Assembly (NCBI GenBank): GCA_036505795.1
Contig: DASXSU010000033.1
Coordinates: 1 to 64,000, forward strand
Source: NS-11 sp036505795
GTDB lineage: Bacteria > Nitrospirota > Nitrospiria > Nitrospirales > NS-4
DNA: 64,000 bases
Direction of reading: 5' to 3'
Part shown: in pieces, positions 24,448 to 33,100 of the stretch
Position numbering within the stretch: the stretch's first letter is position 1
Layout: the number at the start of each line of letters is the position of its first letter
Program-made: the position numbers and the translations under genes
The notes under the pieces: generated by a model
What the model saw: only the letters and a program-made list of their open reading frames with translations
The model's database searches: none
What the model was told of the DNA's origin: nothing

Positions 24448-24906
24448 ATGTTTTCCGGCGAATACTTCTGCAAGTTGGACGAAAAGGGTCGGTTTCTTCT
24501 CCCGCCGCCTGTGCGTGAACTCCTGTCTGAAACCGGTGCCGCCGGCCCTGGAAAAACCGTCGTCTTCTTAAAGGTGCAGGAACTAGCTTCTCTGCGAGTG
24601 TATCCGCAAACCGAATGGGATACTGTCTTGAAGCAAACGCGCGCCAAACTGGACGAGGAGCAAAGCCGGTTGTTCATGCATTTCGTGGTCTCGGAGACTT
24701 CCACATCTGAAGTGGACAAAGCCGGGCGCATCCTCATTCCTGGCAAACTGCGGAAGCATGTCAATCTGGATGACGATCAAGAGATTGTGCTCGTCGGCAT
24801 GTACGAGCATTTAGAAGTATGGGGGCCGACAGAGTGGCGCCGTTATGTGACAAGAACGCAGGAACGGCATGAAGCCTCTATGTCGAAGATCATGGACCTT
24901 CTGTAG
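24448..24906 (+). CDS. mraZ: Division/cell wall cluster transcriptional repressor MraZ
   Basis: A 152-residue AbrB-fold protein with the two tandem SpoVT-AbrB-like modules of MraZ. The DNA-contact motifs DEKGR (module 1, then FLLPPPVREL) and DKAGR (module 2, then ILIPGKLRKHV) are both present, and ILIP is characteristic. MraZ forms rings and binds GTGGG-type repeats upstream of the dcw cluster. In most bacteria mraZ is the first gene of that cluster. Here it is on the other strand and about 23 kb away from rsmH, which itself has three such boxes. ATG 24448 matches the family N-terminus MFSGEY better than the preceding GTG. Confidence 0.93.
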   Translation: MFSGEYFCKLDEKGRFLLPPPVRELLSETGAAGPGKTVVFLKVQELASLRVYPQTEWDTVLKQTRAKLDEEQSRLFMHFVVSETSTSEVDKAGRILIPGKLRKHVNLDDDQEIVLVGMYEHLEVWGPTEWRRYVTRTQERHEASMSKIMDLL

Positions 24907-24909
24907 CGA

Positions 24910-25542
24910 ATGGTCCGACGCCGCTCGGGCCATCCACCACGCTCCGGCCCTGTTGTTGTACGGCTTACTTCGTACAGGCCGCCTGCTCAATGCCAGAATG
25001 TAGTCTCTGTGAATAATTCCTCACTGGTTCCGCAGCCCCAGACCCATAATCCCCTCCCCCATCGACGTGGCGGGCAATTGGGACAGGCGCCTCTCACCGG
25101 TCGGAACACTCCAGGAACTGCGCAAAGTAAACGTCCGGCCCCCGGAGAAATTCCGTCTGACCCATTTTCCCTGACGCTCATCCTTCCTCTACCCCCAAGC
25201 ATTAATCACCAATACGCGACCGTACAAGGGCGCCGCGTCCTGTCCTCCGCGGGCCGCCGCTTTAAGATCCACGTCGGTCAAGAACTGCTCTGTCTATTGG
25301 CTCGCTGCAACTCCATTACTTCTACTATGCGGGTGCCGGACCGTAGTCGGCTTGCGCTTGATCTTCGTTTTTATTTTGTGTCGGCCCTGCGACGGGATAT
25401 CGATAGCGGCCTCAAGATTACCCAGGACGCCCTGTGCGAGGCGCTGGGAATCAACGACAACCGCATCGTGGAAGTGAGCCTGAGAAAAGAAGTGGACGCG
25501 TTGGCGCCACGGATGGAACTGTCGCTTCACGTGACGGACTGA
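24910..25542 (+). CDS. RusA-like crossover junction endodeoxyribonuclease
   Basis: The last 130 residues have the RusA pattern: LPLPPSINHQYATVQGRRVLSS at the start, then the acidic cluster RRDIDSGLKITQDALCEALGINDNRIVEVSL. In this cluster the aspartates and lysine correspond to the metal-binding catalytic residues of this Holliday junction resolvase family. The first 80 residues are proline- and arginine-rich without family similarity, so the true start may be downstream (for example GTG 25006). It begins 3 bp after mraZ and was probably placed there early, but RusA-type genes are often of phage origin. Confidence 0.7.
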   Translation: MVRRRSGHPPRSGPVVVRLTSYRPPAQCQNVVSVNNSSLVPQPQTHNPLPHRRGGQLGQAPLTGRNTPGTAQSKRPAPGEIPSDPFSLTLILPLPPSINHQYATVQGRRVLSSAGRRFKIHVGQELLCLLARCNSITSTMRVPDRSRLALDLRFYFVSALRRDIDSGLKITQDALCEALGINDNRIVEVSLRKEVDALAPRMELSLHVTD

Positions 25543-25554
25543 TACTCGCCCGCA

Positions 25555-25583
25555 TTGCTTTGTCCGCTTCCGCTCCGTATAAT
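25555..25583 (+). promoter_or_regulatory. Promoter directly before a short orphan gene
   Basis: TTGCTT (25555-25560), 17-nt spacer and consensus TATAAT (25578-25583). Transcription should start near 25590, which is 3 nt before ATG 25593, so the transcript would be essentially leaderless. There is no room for a ribosome binding site. Confidence 0.7.
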
Positions 25584-25592
25584 CCTGCTCCT

Positions 25593-25928
25593 ATGACTTT
25601 CTTCTCGCCGCTGATTACCCGCAAGAATGCCGTTGTCGAGAAACATCAGCTGGAGGGCAATGACGCCCCAGGGCGGAATTTCGTTCGGATGGTGCCTGTC
25701 ACTCGTACCATTACCGGCTATACGGCAAAGGTTCAGTACGAATCGGTATCGGCCGAGACCTCGTCACATCCAACGATCCCTGAGGCCATATGCGCTCTGG
25801 CTCAGAAGCTCCAGGAAATGGGATTCTCGCGTCTCCGAACCCGGGTCAACTTCCGTGGCGCCCGCTACCTCGCCGAAAAAGAACCCTGGATCGATTATCC
25901 GGACCCCCTCAACCCGGTAAAGTCTTAA
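25593..25928 (+). CDS. Hypothetical protein
   Basis: A 111-residue soluble protein with no signal peptide or cysteine. The middle part alternates beta strands (TGYTAKVQYESVSAE) with a helix (IPEAICALAQKLQEMGF) and then another strand region, an alpha/beta arrangement. I do not recognise a family. The open frame extends back to 25434 but overlaps the RusA-like gene, and the strong promoter ending at 25583 marks ATG 25593 as the start. Its 3' end overlaps the end of the convergent serine hydrolase gene by 20 bp. Confidence 0.65.
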   Translation: MTFFSPLITRKNAVVEKHQLEGNDAPGRNFVRMVPVTRTITGYTAKVQYESVSAETSSHPTIPEAICALAQKLQEMGFSRLRTRVNFRGARYLAEKEPWIDYPDPLNPVKS

Positions 25929-27036
25929 TCACGGTATCGTGTAGCGTAGGTCGGAACTGCCGGATGCGGTTGTTCTGCCGGCTCGGATGCACCCGGTTCG
26001 TCAGCAGCACGACGATGAGGTTTCGTTCAGGATCTATCCATACCGAGCTGCCGGTGAACCCGAGATGGCCGAACGAGGATGCAGAAAAGAAGCGGCCTGA
26101 GGACGAGGGCTCGCCCGCCGGCCCAAGCGATGGCGTATCCCAACCCAGCGCCCAACTCGATTCCGATGCAGTGTGCTGCCGGTAGGTGAATTGTTGGGCC
26201 CACTGACGCGGCAGGGAGGAGCTGTCGCCTCGCACCGTGGCCAGCCAGACCCGACACGAATCCAACACGGCCCGGGCGGTGCCGAACAGCCCCGCATGGG
26301 AGGAGACTCCGCCCATGACCGCGGCATGCTCATCATGCACCTCGCCTCGAAGGAGACGGCCCCGCCATTCATCCTGCTCGGTCGCGGCGAATACACGATT
26401 GCTGATGGACACCCCGCCTGTTGGTCCGGTCTCACTCATGTAAAACAGCCCCTCGAAACCGAGCCGTGGAAACACCTCCTCGTGGCAGAGACTGGCCCAA
26501 TCCTTACCACTCACCCGTTCAAGCATCTCCCCGAGTAGAATAAATCCCAGATCGCTGTAGAGAGACCGGGCGCCGACCGGTTCTACCAGCGGCTCATGCC
26601 GAATCGCTTCATATATGGCCCGGCGTCGCGCTTCCACCGGCTTTTCCCGTAACCGCCTCCCATCCGGGACGATCCGCTCATAGAACGGTCGCCAAGCTGG
26701 AAGCCCTGCGGCATGATTGAGTAGCTGACGAACGGTCGCCCGGCACAACTCTTTCTGTTCCAGTCCCGGAATGTAGCGCTCCAGCCGGCTATCCAAATCA
26801 ATCCTGCCGTCTGCGGTCATGAGCACCGCAGCGCTCACTGCAGCAAGAGGCTTCGTCAATGAAGCCAGATCATAGACTGTCTCGCAGGAAGCAGGTTCAG
26901 GATGGGGAAGCAGGGAGGCGTGGCCGTAAGCGGCATAGTGGATGATTTGGCTCTGATGCCACACCAGAAGCACGGCCCCTGGAAAGACTCCTTCCTCTAC
27001 ACCCTGCTGCATCCGCTCAGCAACCGGCTCAGCCAT
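25909..27036 (-). CDS. Serine hydrolase, class C beta-lactamase/DD-peptidase fold
   Basis: A 375-residue protein of the beta-lactamase superfamily. The SxxK motif is in DLASLTKPLAAV, the YxN-type motif is replaced by YSDLGF, and HLGFTGSSVW near the C-terminus supplies the HxG box in place of KTG, as in EstB-type esterases and some peptidoglycan-active hydrolases. No signal peptide is evident, so it may be cytosolic. It is the last gene of the long minus-strand run that begins with the dcw cluster, 3 bp after the DUF167 gene. An enzyme acting on peptidoglycan fragments is plausible by position only. Confidence 0.82.
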   Translation of the reverse strand: MAEPVAERMQQGVEEGVFPGAVLLVWHQSQIIHYAAYGHASLLPHPEPASCETVYDLASLTKPLAAVSAAVLMTADGRIDLDSRLERYIPGLEQKELCRATVRQLLNHAAGLPAWRPFYERIVPDGRRLREKPVEARRRAIYEAIRHEPLVEPVGARSLYSDLGFILLGEMLERVSGKDWASLCHEEVFPRLGFEGLFYMSETGPTGGVSISNRVFAATEQDEWRGRLLRGEVHDEHAAVMGGVSSHAGLFGTARAVLDSCRVWLATVRGDSSSLPRQWAQQFTYRQHTASESSWALGWDTPSLGPAGEPSSSGRFFSASSFGHLGFTGSSVWIDPERNLIVVLLTNRVHPSRQNNRIRQFRPTLHDTVIKTLPG

Positions 27037-27039
27037 TTC

Positions 27040-27339
27040 TCAGAGGCAGGCGGGGTGGGATAAACAGGCACGGACCTGGTCATCGCTGAGTCCGTCAATC
27101 CGTACGATTTTGTTGCGGGAGTGCTCCCCTTTGACGAGAGCCAACTGTGATAGAGGGACGTCCAGCAAGGCAGAGAGCAATCCCAGGCAGGCACTATTCG
27201 CAGCGCCCTCTACCGGAGGCGCCGTCACGCGCAGCTTGACTGTGTTGCCGATCCATCCGGCGACCGCATTTTTGCTGGAGCGCGGCTGAATCCGTATCGC
27301 CAAGGATGTAGACAGGCGCGCATTCCTCGTTCGAGGCAT
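27040..27339 (-). CDS. DUF167 (YggU) family protein
   Basis: A 99-residue protein of the small YggU fold: IRIQPRSSKNAVAGW, then VKLRVTAPPVEGAANSACLGLLSALLDVP and LVKGEHSRNKIVRIDGL are the conserved stretches. The biochemical role is unknown. Genes of this family are often found beside yggT and yggS, as here. It starts 4 bp before the divIVA stop and lies in the operon-like run downstream of ftsZ. Confidence 0.88.
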   Translation of the reverse strand: MPRTRNARLSTSLAIRIQPRSSKNAVAGWIGNTVKLRVTAPPVEGAANSACLGLLSALLDVPLSQLALVKGEHSRNKIVRIDGLSDDQVRACLSHPACL

Positions 27340-27343
27340 CCTT

Positions 27344-27820
27344 CTAGCGGTTACGCGGGTCGACAGTATCGGAATCCAACTCTTCCAATTCGATCATTTT
27401 TTGAAAACCCTGAAGGAGGGCCCGAAACTTCTCCAACGCCATGATACGTTGGCGCTGCAGCGCCAGAATTTCCCTCTGGAGAACGCCATATTCCTCCTGA
27501 GTTTTCTTCAAAACATCATCTGCTTTAAGCTCGGCTTCCTTTAGAATTAACTCAGCCTCGCGCTGTGCGGCTTGCTTCAGGTTCTCGCTTATCCTTTGCG
27601 TCGACACGAGGACGTCATTTAGCGCCGATTCCTTCTGCCGCAAGCCCTGCAGTTGCCCCTGCGTCGCCTCGAGCTGCTCCTTCAGGGCCGCGTTCTCTTT
27701 GACCAGGTCCTCCATGGCTTCAGACACTGTGCGGAGAAAGGCTCCCACTTCTTCGGGATCGAAACCCCGAAAGCGACTCTTAAACTCCTGTTGCTGAACG
27801 TCGAGCGGCGTGATCTTCAT
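27344..27820 (-). CDS. DivIVA domain protein
   Basis: A 158-residue protein. The N-terminal DivIVA motif ITPLDVQQQEFKSRFRGFDPEEVGAFLRTV is the membrane-curvature-binding head. It is followed by a long coiled coil (about 35-130) rich in Glu, Lys and Gln. DivIVA proteins mark cell poles and septa in Gram-positives; copies in diderms are less well studied. ATG 27820 (MKITPL) is chosen because AGGGA lies 6 nt upstream. It sits in the conserved order ftsZ, pgeF, yggS, proC, yggT, divIVA. Confidence 0.9.
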   Translation of the reverse strand: MKITPLDVQQQEFKSRFRGFDPEEVGAFLRTVSEAMEDLVKENAALKEQLEATQGQLQGLRQKESALNDVLVSTQRISENLKQAAQREAELILKEAELKADDVLKKTQEEYGVLQREILALQRQRIMALEKFRALLQGFQKMIELEELDSDTVDPRNR

Positions 27821-27891
27821 TGGCTTCCCTCTCAATAAGCTGACCCTTCACCTCGGCTCTGTCTACCCGAGCGGGGGGAAAGGATCAGGGC

Positions 27892-28203
27892 TCAGCGCAT
27901 ACGCACGCTAAAATCGGATAACGTTGTCACAACCACTAGATCCACCAAATACACCACGACGATCAGTACGAGAGGCGACAAGTCAATGGCCATTCCCCCG
28001 TACCCCTTGAACCGAAACAACCTTCGGCGAATCGGATCCAGCAGAGGGTCGGTCAGTCGATTGAGCATCTGGACAATCGGATTCCAAGGATCGGGGTTGA
28101 CCCAACTGATCAAGGCGCGAATGATGATCACCCAGATATATGCCTGCAGAATCATGTGCAGGACCACGGCCAGCGCCGAAAGGATATTTGCTGCGACAAA
28201 CAT
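27892..28203 (-). CDS. YggT family membrane protein
   Basis: A 103-residue integral membrane protein with two main hydrophobic segments, ILSALAVVLHMILQAYIWVII and IDLSPLVLIVVVYLVDLVVV. The family motif SWVNPDPWNPIVQMLNRLTDPLLDPIRR lies between them. YggT/YlmG proteins affect nucleoid and septum placement in several bacteria and chloroplasts. The start codon touches the proC stop, so the two are coupled. Confidence 0.92.
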   Translation of the reverse strand: MFVAANILSALAVVLHMILQAYIWVIIIRALISWVNPDPWNPIVQMLNRLTDPLLDPIRRRLFRFKGYGGMAIDLSPLVLIVVVYLVDLVVVTTLSDFSVRMR

Positions 28204-29009
28204 TACTGTCTTCCTAATTCCTCGGCGCGTTTGGTCGCGGCCTCAACGGCCGCCATGAACGCCGCCCGAACGCCTCCGGCTTCAAGCGCATACAACCCGG
28301 CGATGGTCGTCCCTCCGGGTGACGCCACCTTATCCTTCAGCCGTCCGGGGTGCTCATTCGTCTCGATCTGCAGCTTGGCGGCACCAAACACAGTTTGTGA
28401 CGCCAGCAACAGTGCCGTTTCACGAGGCAGACCCATTTTCACCCCTCCGTCTGCCAATGCTTCGATCACCTGGAAGATATAGGCCGGTCCGCTGCCGCTC
28501 AAGCCGGTTACGGCATCCATTAGACTTTCCTCGACAAGGATGACCTTTCCGACCGCTTCGAAAATGCGAATGGCCAGCGCCCGGTCCTCGGACGACACGA
28601 GCGGGGAGATTGCCAGGGCCGAGGCGCCGGCGCGAACCAGAACCGGCGTATTGGTCATTACCCGGACCAGTTTGCGATTCCCGCCCAACGCGGCTGCAAT
28701 CCTCGCCATTGGGATGCCGGTCGCGACGGAGATGATCAGCGTGTGCGCCGGAAGAATGTCCTTGAGGCCTTCCAGCACCCGGTTCATCGTTTGCGGCTTC
28801 ACCGCCAGCACGAGAACATCCGCCCAGGCGGCCGCCTCTTGGTTATCGGATCCGATTCGGATGCCGTACCGCGTCCGGAGCGCGCTCAGACGCTCTCCGT
28901 CCACGTCCGTGGTCCAGAGATCCGCAGGGGTGGCGGCGCCGTCAGCCAATAGCCCGGCAAGCAGGGCCTCTCCCATGTTCCCGGCCCCGATAATCGCGAT
29001 CTTCGTCAT
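28203..29009 (-). CDS. proC: Pyrroline-5-carboxylate reductase
   Basis: A 268-residue enzyme. The NADPH-binding Rossmann motif is IIGAGNMGEALLAGLL at the N-terminus. VLAVKPQTM, the ISVATGIP stretch, VMTNTPVLVRAGASAL and the C-terminal LSGSGPAYIFQVIEALADGGVKMGLPR are all diagnostic. It catalyses the last step of proline synthesis. It lies in the stretch after ftsZ together with yggS and yggT, a common arrangement. Its ATGA start overlaps the yggS stop. Confidence 0.96.
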   Translation of the reverse strand: MTKIAIIGAGNMGEALLAGLLADGAATPADLWTTDVDGERLSALRTRYGIRIGSDNQEAAAWADVLVLAVKPQTMNRVLEGLKDILPAHTLIISVATGIPMARIAAALGGNRKLVRVMTNTPVLVRAGASALAISPLVSSEDRALAIRIFEAVGKVILVEESLMDAVTGLSGSGPAYIFQVIEALADGGVKMGLPRETALLLASQTVFGAAKLQIETNEHPGRLKDKVASPGGTTIAGLYALEAGGVRAAFMAAVEAATKRAEELGRQ

Positions 29010-29773
29010 GTCTCACCCGCGATCGCACGCACCCGATGCTCGGTTTCTCGCGATCCGAACAATGCGCTGCCGATTCGCACCATTGTCGCGCCCTCTTGGA
29101 TGGCGCATTCGAAATCACCTGACATACCCATCGAGAGTTCCTTGGTCCCGACCCCTGGAATCCTCTCGCTCTCCAATCGTAACGCCAATTGTTTTAAGTG
29201 ACGGAAATGGGGCCGGGAATCTTCGGGAGAAGCGGCGGCGGGCGCGATGGTCATTAAGCCCTTGATCTCGATGTTCTTGAAATTCGCGACCTTACCAGCC
29301 GCCTCCATCAGTGTGTCCGGGCTAAAGCCATGCTTGCTTGGTTCGCCTGAAACATTCACTTCGAGAAGCACAGGTTGGACCATGTTCCGCTCCTGAAGCG
29401 CTCGCTGCAAACGTTCGGCCACATCCACTCGATCAATCGCATGCAGGAGCGAGAAGCGACCGATGATCGCCTTGATCTTATTGGTTTGAAGCGGCCCGAG
29501 AAAATGCCACTCCAGGCCGGCCGTTCCACCCAACGCCTCCATTTTGGCTATAGCCTCCTGAACTCGACTCTCACCGAAAGTTCGGCAGCCGCACGACGCC
29601 GCTTCTAGGACCCGTTCCGGCGCGACCGTCTTGGTGACGGCAATGACACGGACCTCCGCCGGGTTGCGTCCCGAAGAATGTGCCGCGCGTTCGACGCGCA
29701 TACGAACCCTTTCCAGCCTCTCATTGAACTCCTCCCGCTCCGCTCTGTCTTCCACAAATCCCCTTATGTACAT
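29006..29773 (-). CDS. YggS-family PLP homeostasis protein
   Basis: A 255-residue protein with the alanine-racemase-like TIM barrel alone. The PLP lysine is in VIAVTKTVAPERV, and FGESRVQEA, WHFLGPLQTNK, LLEVNVSGEPSKHGF, KGLMTIAP, LSMGMSGDFECAI and VRIGSALFG follow. These proteins balance vitamin B6 pools and show no enzyme activity of their own. ATG 29773 is chosen; a GTG lies 27 nt upstream. The neighbouring proC overlaps it by 4 bp. Confidence 0.93.
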   Translation of the reverse strand: MYIRGFVEDRAEREEFNERLERVRMRVERAAHSSGRNPAEVRVIAVTKTVAPERVLEAASCGCRTFGESRVQEAIAKMEALGGTAGLEWHFLGPLQTNKIKAIIGRFSLLHAIDRVDVAERLQRALQERNMVQPVLLEVNVSGEPSKHGFSPDTLMEAAGKVANFKNIEIKGLMTIAPAAASPEDSRPHFRHLKQLALRLESERIPGVGTKELSMGMSGDFECAIQEGATMVRIGSALFGSRETEHRVRAIAGET

Positions 29774-29842
29774 ATCTGGGCCGTGAGTGGCCCGGATCAC
29801 TGGGATGTTTATTCTACTTGATGGAGCAGACTTTGATAAGCA

Positions 29843-30616
29843 CTATTCAAGAAGCGCGATACCACTAGTCATGTGCCGCGTGCCTTTTCCGTCACGACGG
29901 TATGAGTAGAACAGGTCCGGATGACAGGCGGTGCACACGTTTACTGCCGCAATGCGAAGGAGGTCAACTCCTGCTTCTTTGAGCGCGAGGCGGTTCAGCC
30001 GCCGGAGATCAAGTTGTCCACGGCCCGGCATTGTTTCCTCTAGCGCCTCGGACCAGTAGGGAAAGGCTCGTTTCAAGGGTTGCATGACCGGCTCATCCAC
30101 TTCATAACAGCACGGCCCGATAGACGGCCCAATAGCTGCGCGCAACAGTCCAGGCTTGCAGCCAAAGAGCTCGTGCATCATCCGAACCACCTTGCGCGAG
30201 ATCCCCCCGACCGTCCCTCGCCATCCAGCGTGCACTGAGGCGACAACGCCGCGATCGGCGTCCATTAACAGAATTGGAACGCAATCAGCAGTTCGAACTG
30301 TCACCCAGGTCCGAGGCCGGTCTGTGATGATCGCGTCGAAACCCTTCGACAAGGCGGCTTCTTGGACTTCGGACTGGGTCATCCCCCGATGAAGGACAAG
30401 AGCCTCCGTGCCATGCACCTGTTTGACGGAAACGACCTGAACGCCTGAGCCGGATTCGCGCAACTCGTTCGGTGCACCGGGCAATCTGGTGCCGAACATA
30501 TGGGTGACCCCGATGAGGCCTTCATCAAACGCCGGGATCGTGATGGCGCCACCGCCAAGCGATGACAGTCCACCTTTCTTGTTCGCAGCTCTTGAAGGAG
30601 ACGATCCATACCTCAT
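29843..30616 (-). CDS. pgeF: Peptidoglycan editing factor PgeF (YfiH/LACC1 family)
   Basis: A 257-residue member of the multicopper-oxidase-like YfiH family. The zinc site is shown by KQVHGTEAL, TADCVPILL, VASVHAGWRGTVGG and IGPSIGPCCYEVDEPV. E. coli PgeF removes wrongly built muropeptide precursors with L-Ser instead of L-Ala, and related proteins act on purine nucleosides. A place directly after ftsZ in the dcw run fits a role in peptidoglycan precursor quality control. The first 25 residues lack similarity, so the start may be a little downstream. Confidence 0.9.
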   Translation of the reverse strand: MRYGSSPSRAANKKGGLSSLGGGAITIPAFDEGLIGVTHMFGTRLPGAPNELRESGSGVQVVSVKQVHGTEALVLHRGMTQSEVQEAALSKGFDAIITDRPRTWVTVRTADCVPILLMDADRGVVASVHAGWRGTVGGISRKVVRMMHELFGCKPGLLRAAIGPSIGPCCYEVDEPVMQPLKRAFPYWSEALEETMPGRGQLDLRRLNRLALKEAGVDLLRIAAVNVCTACHPDLFYSYRRDGKGTRHMTSGIALLE

Positions 30617-30676
30617 CGCAAGTGACCTGTCTTGTTAGACCCTCTACCGCTTTCGGGGTGACACGCGTCCGCGAAT

Positions 30677-31840
30677 TTAATCCCCTTGCCGTCGAAGAAA
30701 GGTCGGCACATCCCATTCTTCTTCGGTTGCCATCATCGTTCGCGGGGCGGTTCGCTCGGAACCATTTTCCCGGCTGGCCGCGGCACGTCGCATAAACGCA
30801 GGCCGATCAACCCGGCTCGGTTGGGAATCTCTTGCCGGATCGTCGATGATCGTCTGCATTGACCGGACGCTGGGATGCGAAAGGATCTCTTCGCGTTCAA
30901 ATCCGGTCGCGATGACGGTGATCATCACCTCATCTTTGAGGGAGTCGTTGATCACGGCTCCGAAGATGATGTTCGCATCCTTGTCGGCTCCCTGCTGGAT
31001 GATGGACGAGGCTTCGCTGACTTCGTGTAGAGAAAGGTCGGGACCACCCGTGATATTAAGAAGGACCCCCTTGGCCCCCTCGATGGAGCCCTGTTCCAAC
31101 AGCGGACTGCAGATCGCTTTTTGAGCGGCCTCGACAGCACGGTTTGGCCCGCGGGCGATGCCCATCCCCATGACCGCGCGGCCCATATGGCCCATGACCG
31201 TGCGGACATCGGCAAAGTCCACATTGACCAGGCCAGGCACTTTGATGACATCGGCAATACCTTGAATGGCTTGTCGCAAGACGTCATCGGCCACCTTAAA
31301 AGCCTCACGCAGCGGCGTGGTCTTATCGATGACGCCTAGAAGCCGCTGATTGGGAATCAGCAACAAGGTGTCTACGTATTTGCGGAGCTCCTTCAGCCCG
31401 TCCTCTGCCCGCGCCATCCGTTTGCCGCCTTCAAACTGAAAAGGCTTCGTCACCACCGCAACGGTGAGCGCCTTCATTTCACGTGCGATGCAGGCTATGA
31501 CCGGCGCGGCGCCGGTTCCGGTGCCGCCGCCCATGCCCGCCGTAACAAAAACCATATCGCAGCCTTCGAGCGCCTGACGGATTTGATCCGCGCTTTGAAG
31601 GGCTGCTTCGTGCCCGACTTCAGGGTTCGCTCCCGCTCCCAGGCCGTTCTTGCCGATCCGTATTTTGGTCGGCGCTTGGGATATCCCTAAAGCTTGCGCG
31701 TCCGTATTCACCGCGATGAATTCTACCCCCTCCACTCCCGAGGCGATCATGGTGTTGACCGCATTACACCCGGCCCCGCCGACACCGATGACCTTGATTT
31801 TCGCATCCGAGACCGTGACCTCATCGTCAAGCAGAAACAT
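30677..31840 (-). CDS. ftsZ: Cell division protein FtsZ
   Basis: A 387-residue tubulin homologue. Visible parts are the nucleotide-binding KVIGVGGAGCNAVNTM, the tubulin signature GMGGGTGTGAAPV, the T7 synergy loop around residues 200-215 (VDFADVRTVM), and the C-terminal peptide DVPTFLRR that binds FtsA. It polymerises with GTP into the Z ring at mid-cell. The linker between core and C-terminal peptide is short (about 50 residues, Arg- and Ser-rich). It is the last gene of the core dcw cluster, 24 bp after ftsA. Confidence 0.98.
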   Translation of the reverse strand: MFLLDDEVTVSDAKIKVIGVGGAGCNAVNTMIASGVEGVEFIAVNTDAQALGISQAPTKIRIGKNGLGAGANPEVGHEAALQSADQIRQALEGCDMVFVTAGMGGGTGTGAAPVIACIAREMKALTVAVVTKPFQFEGGKRMARAEDGLKELRKYVDTLLLIPNQRLLGVIDKTTPLREAFKVADDVLRQAIQGIADVIKVPGLVNVDFADVRTVMGHMGRAVMGMGIARGPNRAVEAAQKAICSPLLEQGSIEGAKGVLLNITGGPDLSLHEVSEASSIIQQGADKDANIIFGAVINDSLKDEVMITVIATGFEREEILSHPSVRSMQTIIDDPARDSQPSRVDRPAFMRRAAASRENGSERTAPRTMMATEEEWDVPTFLRRQGD

Positions 31841-31864
31841 GCGCGCCTCCCTGTTGCTGAAGAG

Positions 31865-33100
31865 TTAGAAGAATTCCCGTGCCCAGCTTTTCATATGCTC
31901 CACTACCCGCCACAAGCGACGGCCTTTGCGATACCCATGCAACGCCAGGTCTGTCTCCTGATGGAGCGCGTGGATGATCAATCCAACGCTCGTCGAAAAC
32001 ATGGGATTGCCGACATGCTCGTGAATGCCCCCCACGCCGGCCGGCAAACCTCGCCTTGCCGGCAGATCCAGGATGCGCTCGGCCATGTCGGCCATGCCCT
32101 CCATGAGCGAAGTGCCGCCTGTGATCACCACACCACCCGTGACGACACCCTCATAGCCGGCCCGCTTGATTTCTCTCGCCACAAGATCGAACAATTCCTC
32201 GGCTCGCGGCTCGATGATATCTGCGAGAAGCTTACGCGAAAGGCTGCGGACCGGACGGTTGCCGATACTCGTCACTTCGATGACATCATCGTCCTTGACC
32301 AGCGACGCGACCGCACACCCGTATTGTACTTTGAGGCGTTCCGCCTCCGAGCGAGCCGTCTTTAGTCCCACCGCGATATCGTTCGTGAAATGATCACCGC
32401 CGACCGGAATAATGGCGGTATGCATCACGCTGCCTTCGGAAAAGATCGCCAGATCCGTTGTACCGCCCCCCATATCGACCATGACAACGCCCAGCTCGCG
32501 CTCATCTTCGTTGAGCACCGCCTCGCTGGACGCGAGGGGCTGTAGAATAATACCGATCACATCCAGGCCGCCCCGCTCAACGCTCTTGACCAGGTTCTGA
32601 ACCGAGGTGACGGCGCCGGTGATGATGTGCACGTTGACCTTGAGGTGAGACCCCGACATGCCGAGCGGATCGCGAATGCCATCCTGATCGTCGACGATGA
32701 ATTCTCGGGGCAGCACGTGCAGGACTCGATGGTCCGATTTCACAATGGCAGCCGACCTCGCAGCGTTTACCGCTCGAACAATGTCCGCGCGGGTGACCTC
32801 GCCGCTCTTGATCGCCACCAGCCCGTCCGAGGTCAGGCTATTGATGTGGCCCCCGGCAATGCCCACATACACGGAGTTAATGACGATGCCGGAAACCACT
32901 TCTGCCTCTTCCACCGCTTTCCGCACAGAGGCTACGGTATCTTCGATATTAATGACGACGCCTTTGCGCAATCCTCGCGACAGACTGGTGCCGACGCCGA
33001 TGACATCCGCCCCTCCGTCGTCGCGCAGCTCCGCGACCACGGCGCGGGTCTTCGTGGTGCCGATATCCAGGCCTACGATGATTTGGTCTTTTCGACCCAC
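31865..33100 (-). CDS. ftsA: Cell division protein FtsA
   Basis: A 411-residue actin-like protein. Phosphate 1 motif VGLDIGTTKTRAVV, phosphate 2 VMVDMGGGTTDLAIF and adenosine motif GVVITGGTSLMEGM are present. The C-terminus RLWRVVEHMKSWAREFF is the amphipathic membrane-targeting helix. FtsA tethers FtsZ filaments to the membrane and recruits later division proteins. It overlaps the end of ftsQ by 28 bp, so it is translated in coupling with it. Confidence 0.97.
   Translation of the reverse strand: MGRKDQIIVGLDIGTTKTRAVVAELRDDGGADVIGVGTSLSRGLRKGVVINIEDTVASVRKAVEEAEVVSGIVINSVYVGIAGGHINSLTSDGLVAIKSGEVTRADIVRAVNAARSAAIVKSDHRVLHVLPREFIVDDQDGIRDPLGMSGSHLKVNVHIITGAVTSVQNLVKSVERGGLDVIGIILQPLASSEAVLNEDERELGVVMVDMGGGTTDLAIFSEGSVMHTAIIPVGGDHFTNDIAVGLKTARSEAERLKVQYGCAVASLVKDDDVIEVTSIGNRPVRSLSRKLLADIIEPRAEELFDLVAREIKRAGYEGVVTGGVVITGGTSLMEGMADMAERILDLPARRGLPAGVGGIHEHVGNPMFSTSVGLIIHALHQETDLALHGYRKGRRLWRVVEHMKSWAREFF

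Noticed and set aside
24910..25542. Prophage remnant around the RusA-like gene and the excisionase-like gene
   Set aside because: Both families occur in phages, but no integrase, structural genes, attachment repeats or change in composition is visible, and the genes flank mraZ in a coherent transcription unit.
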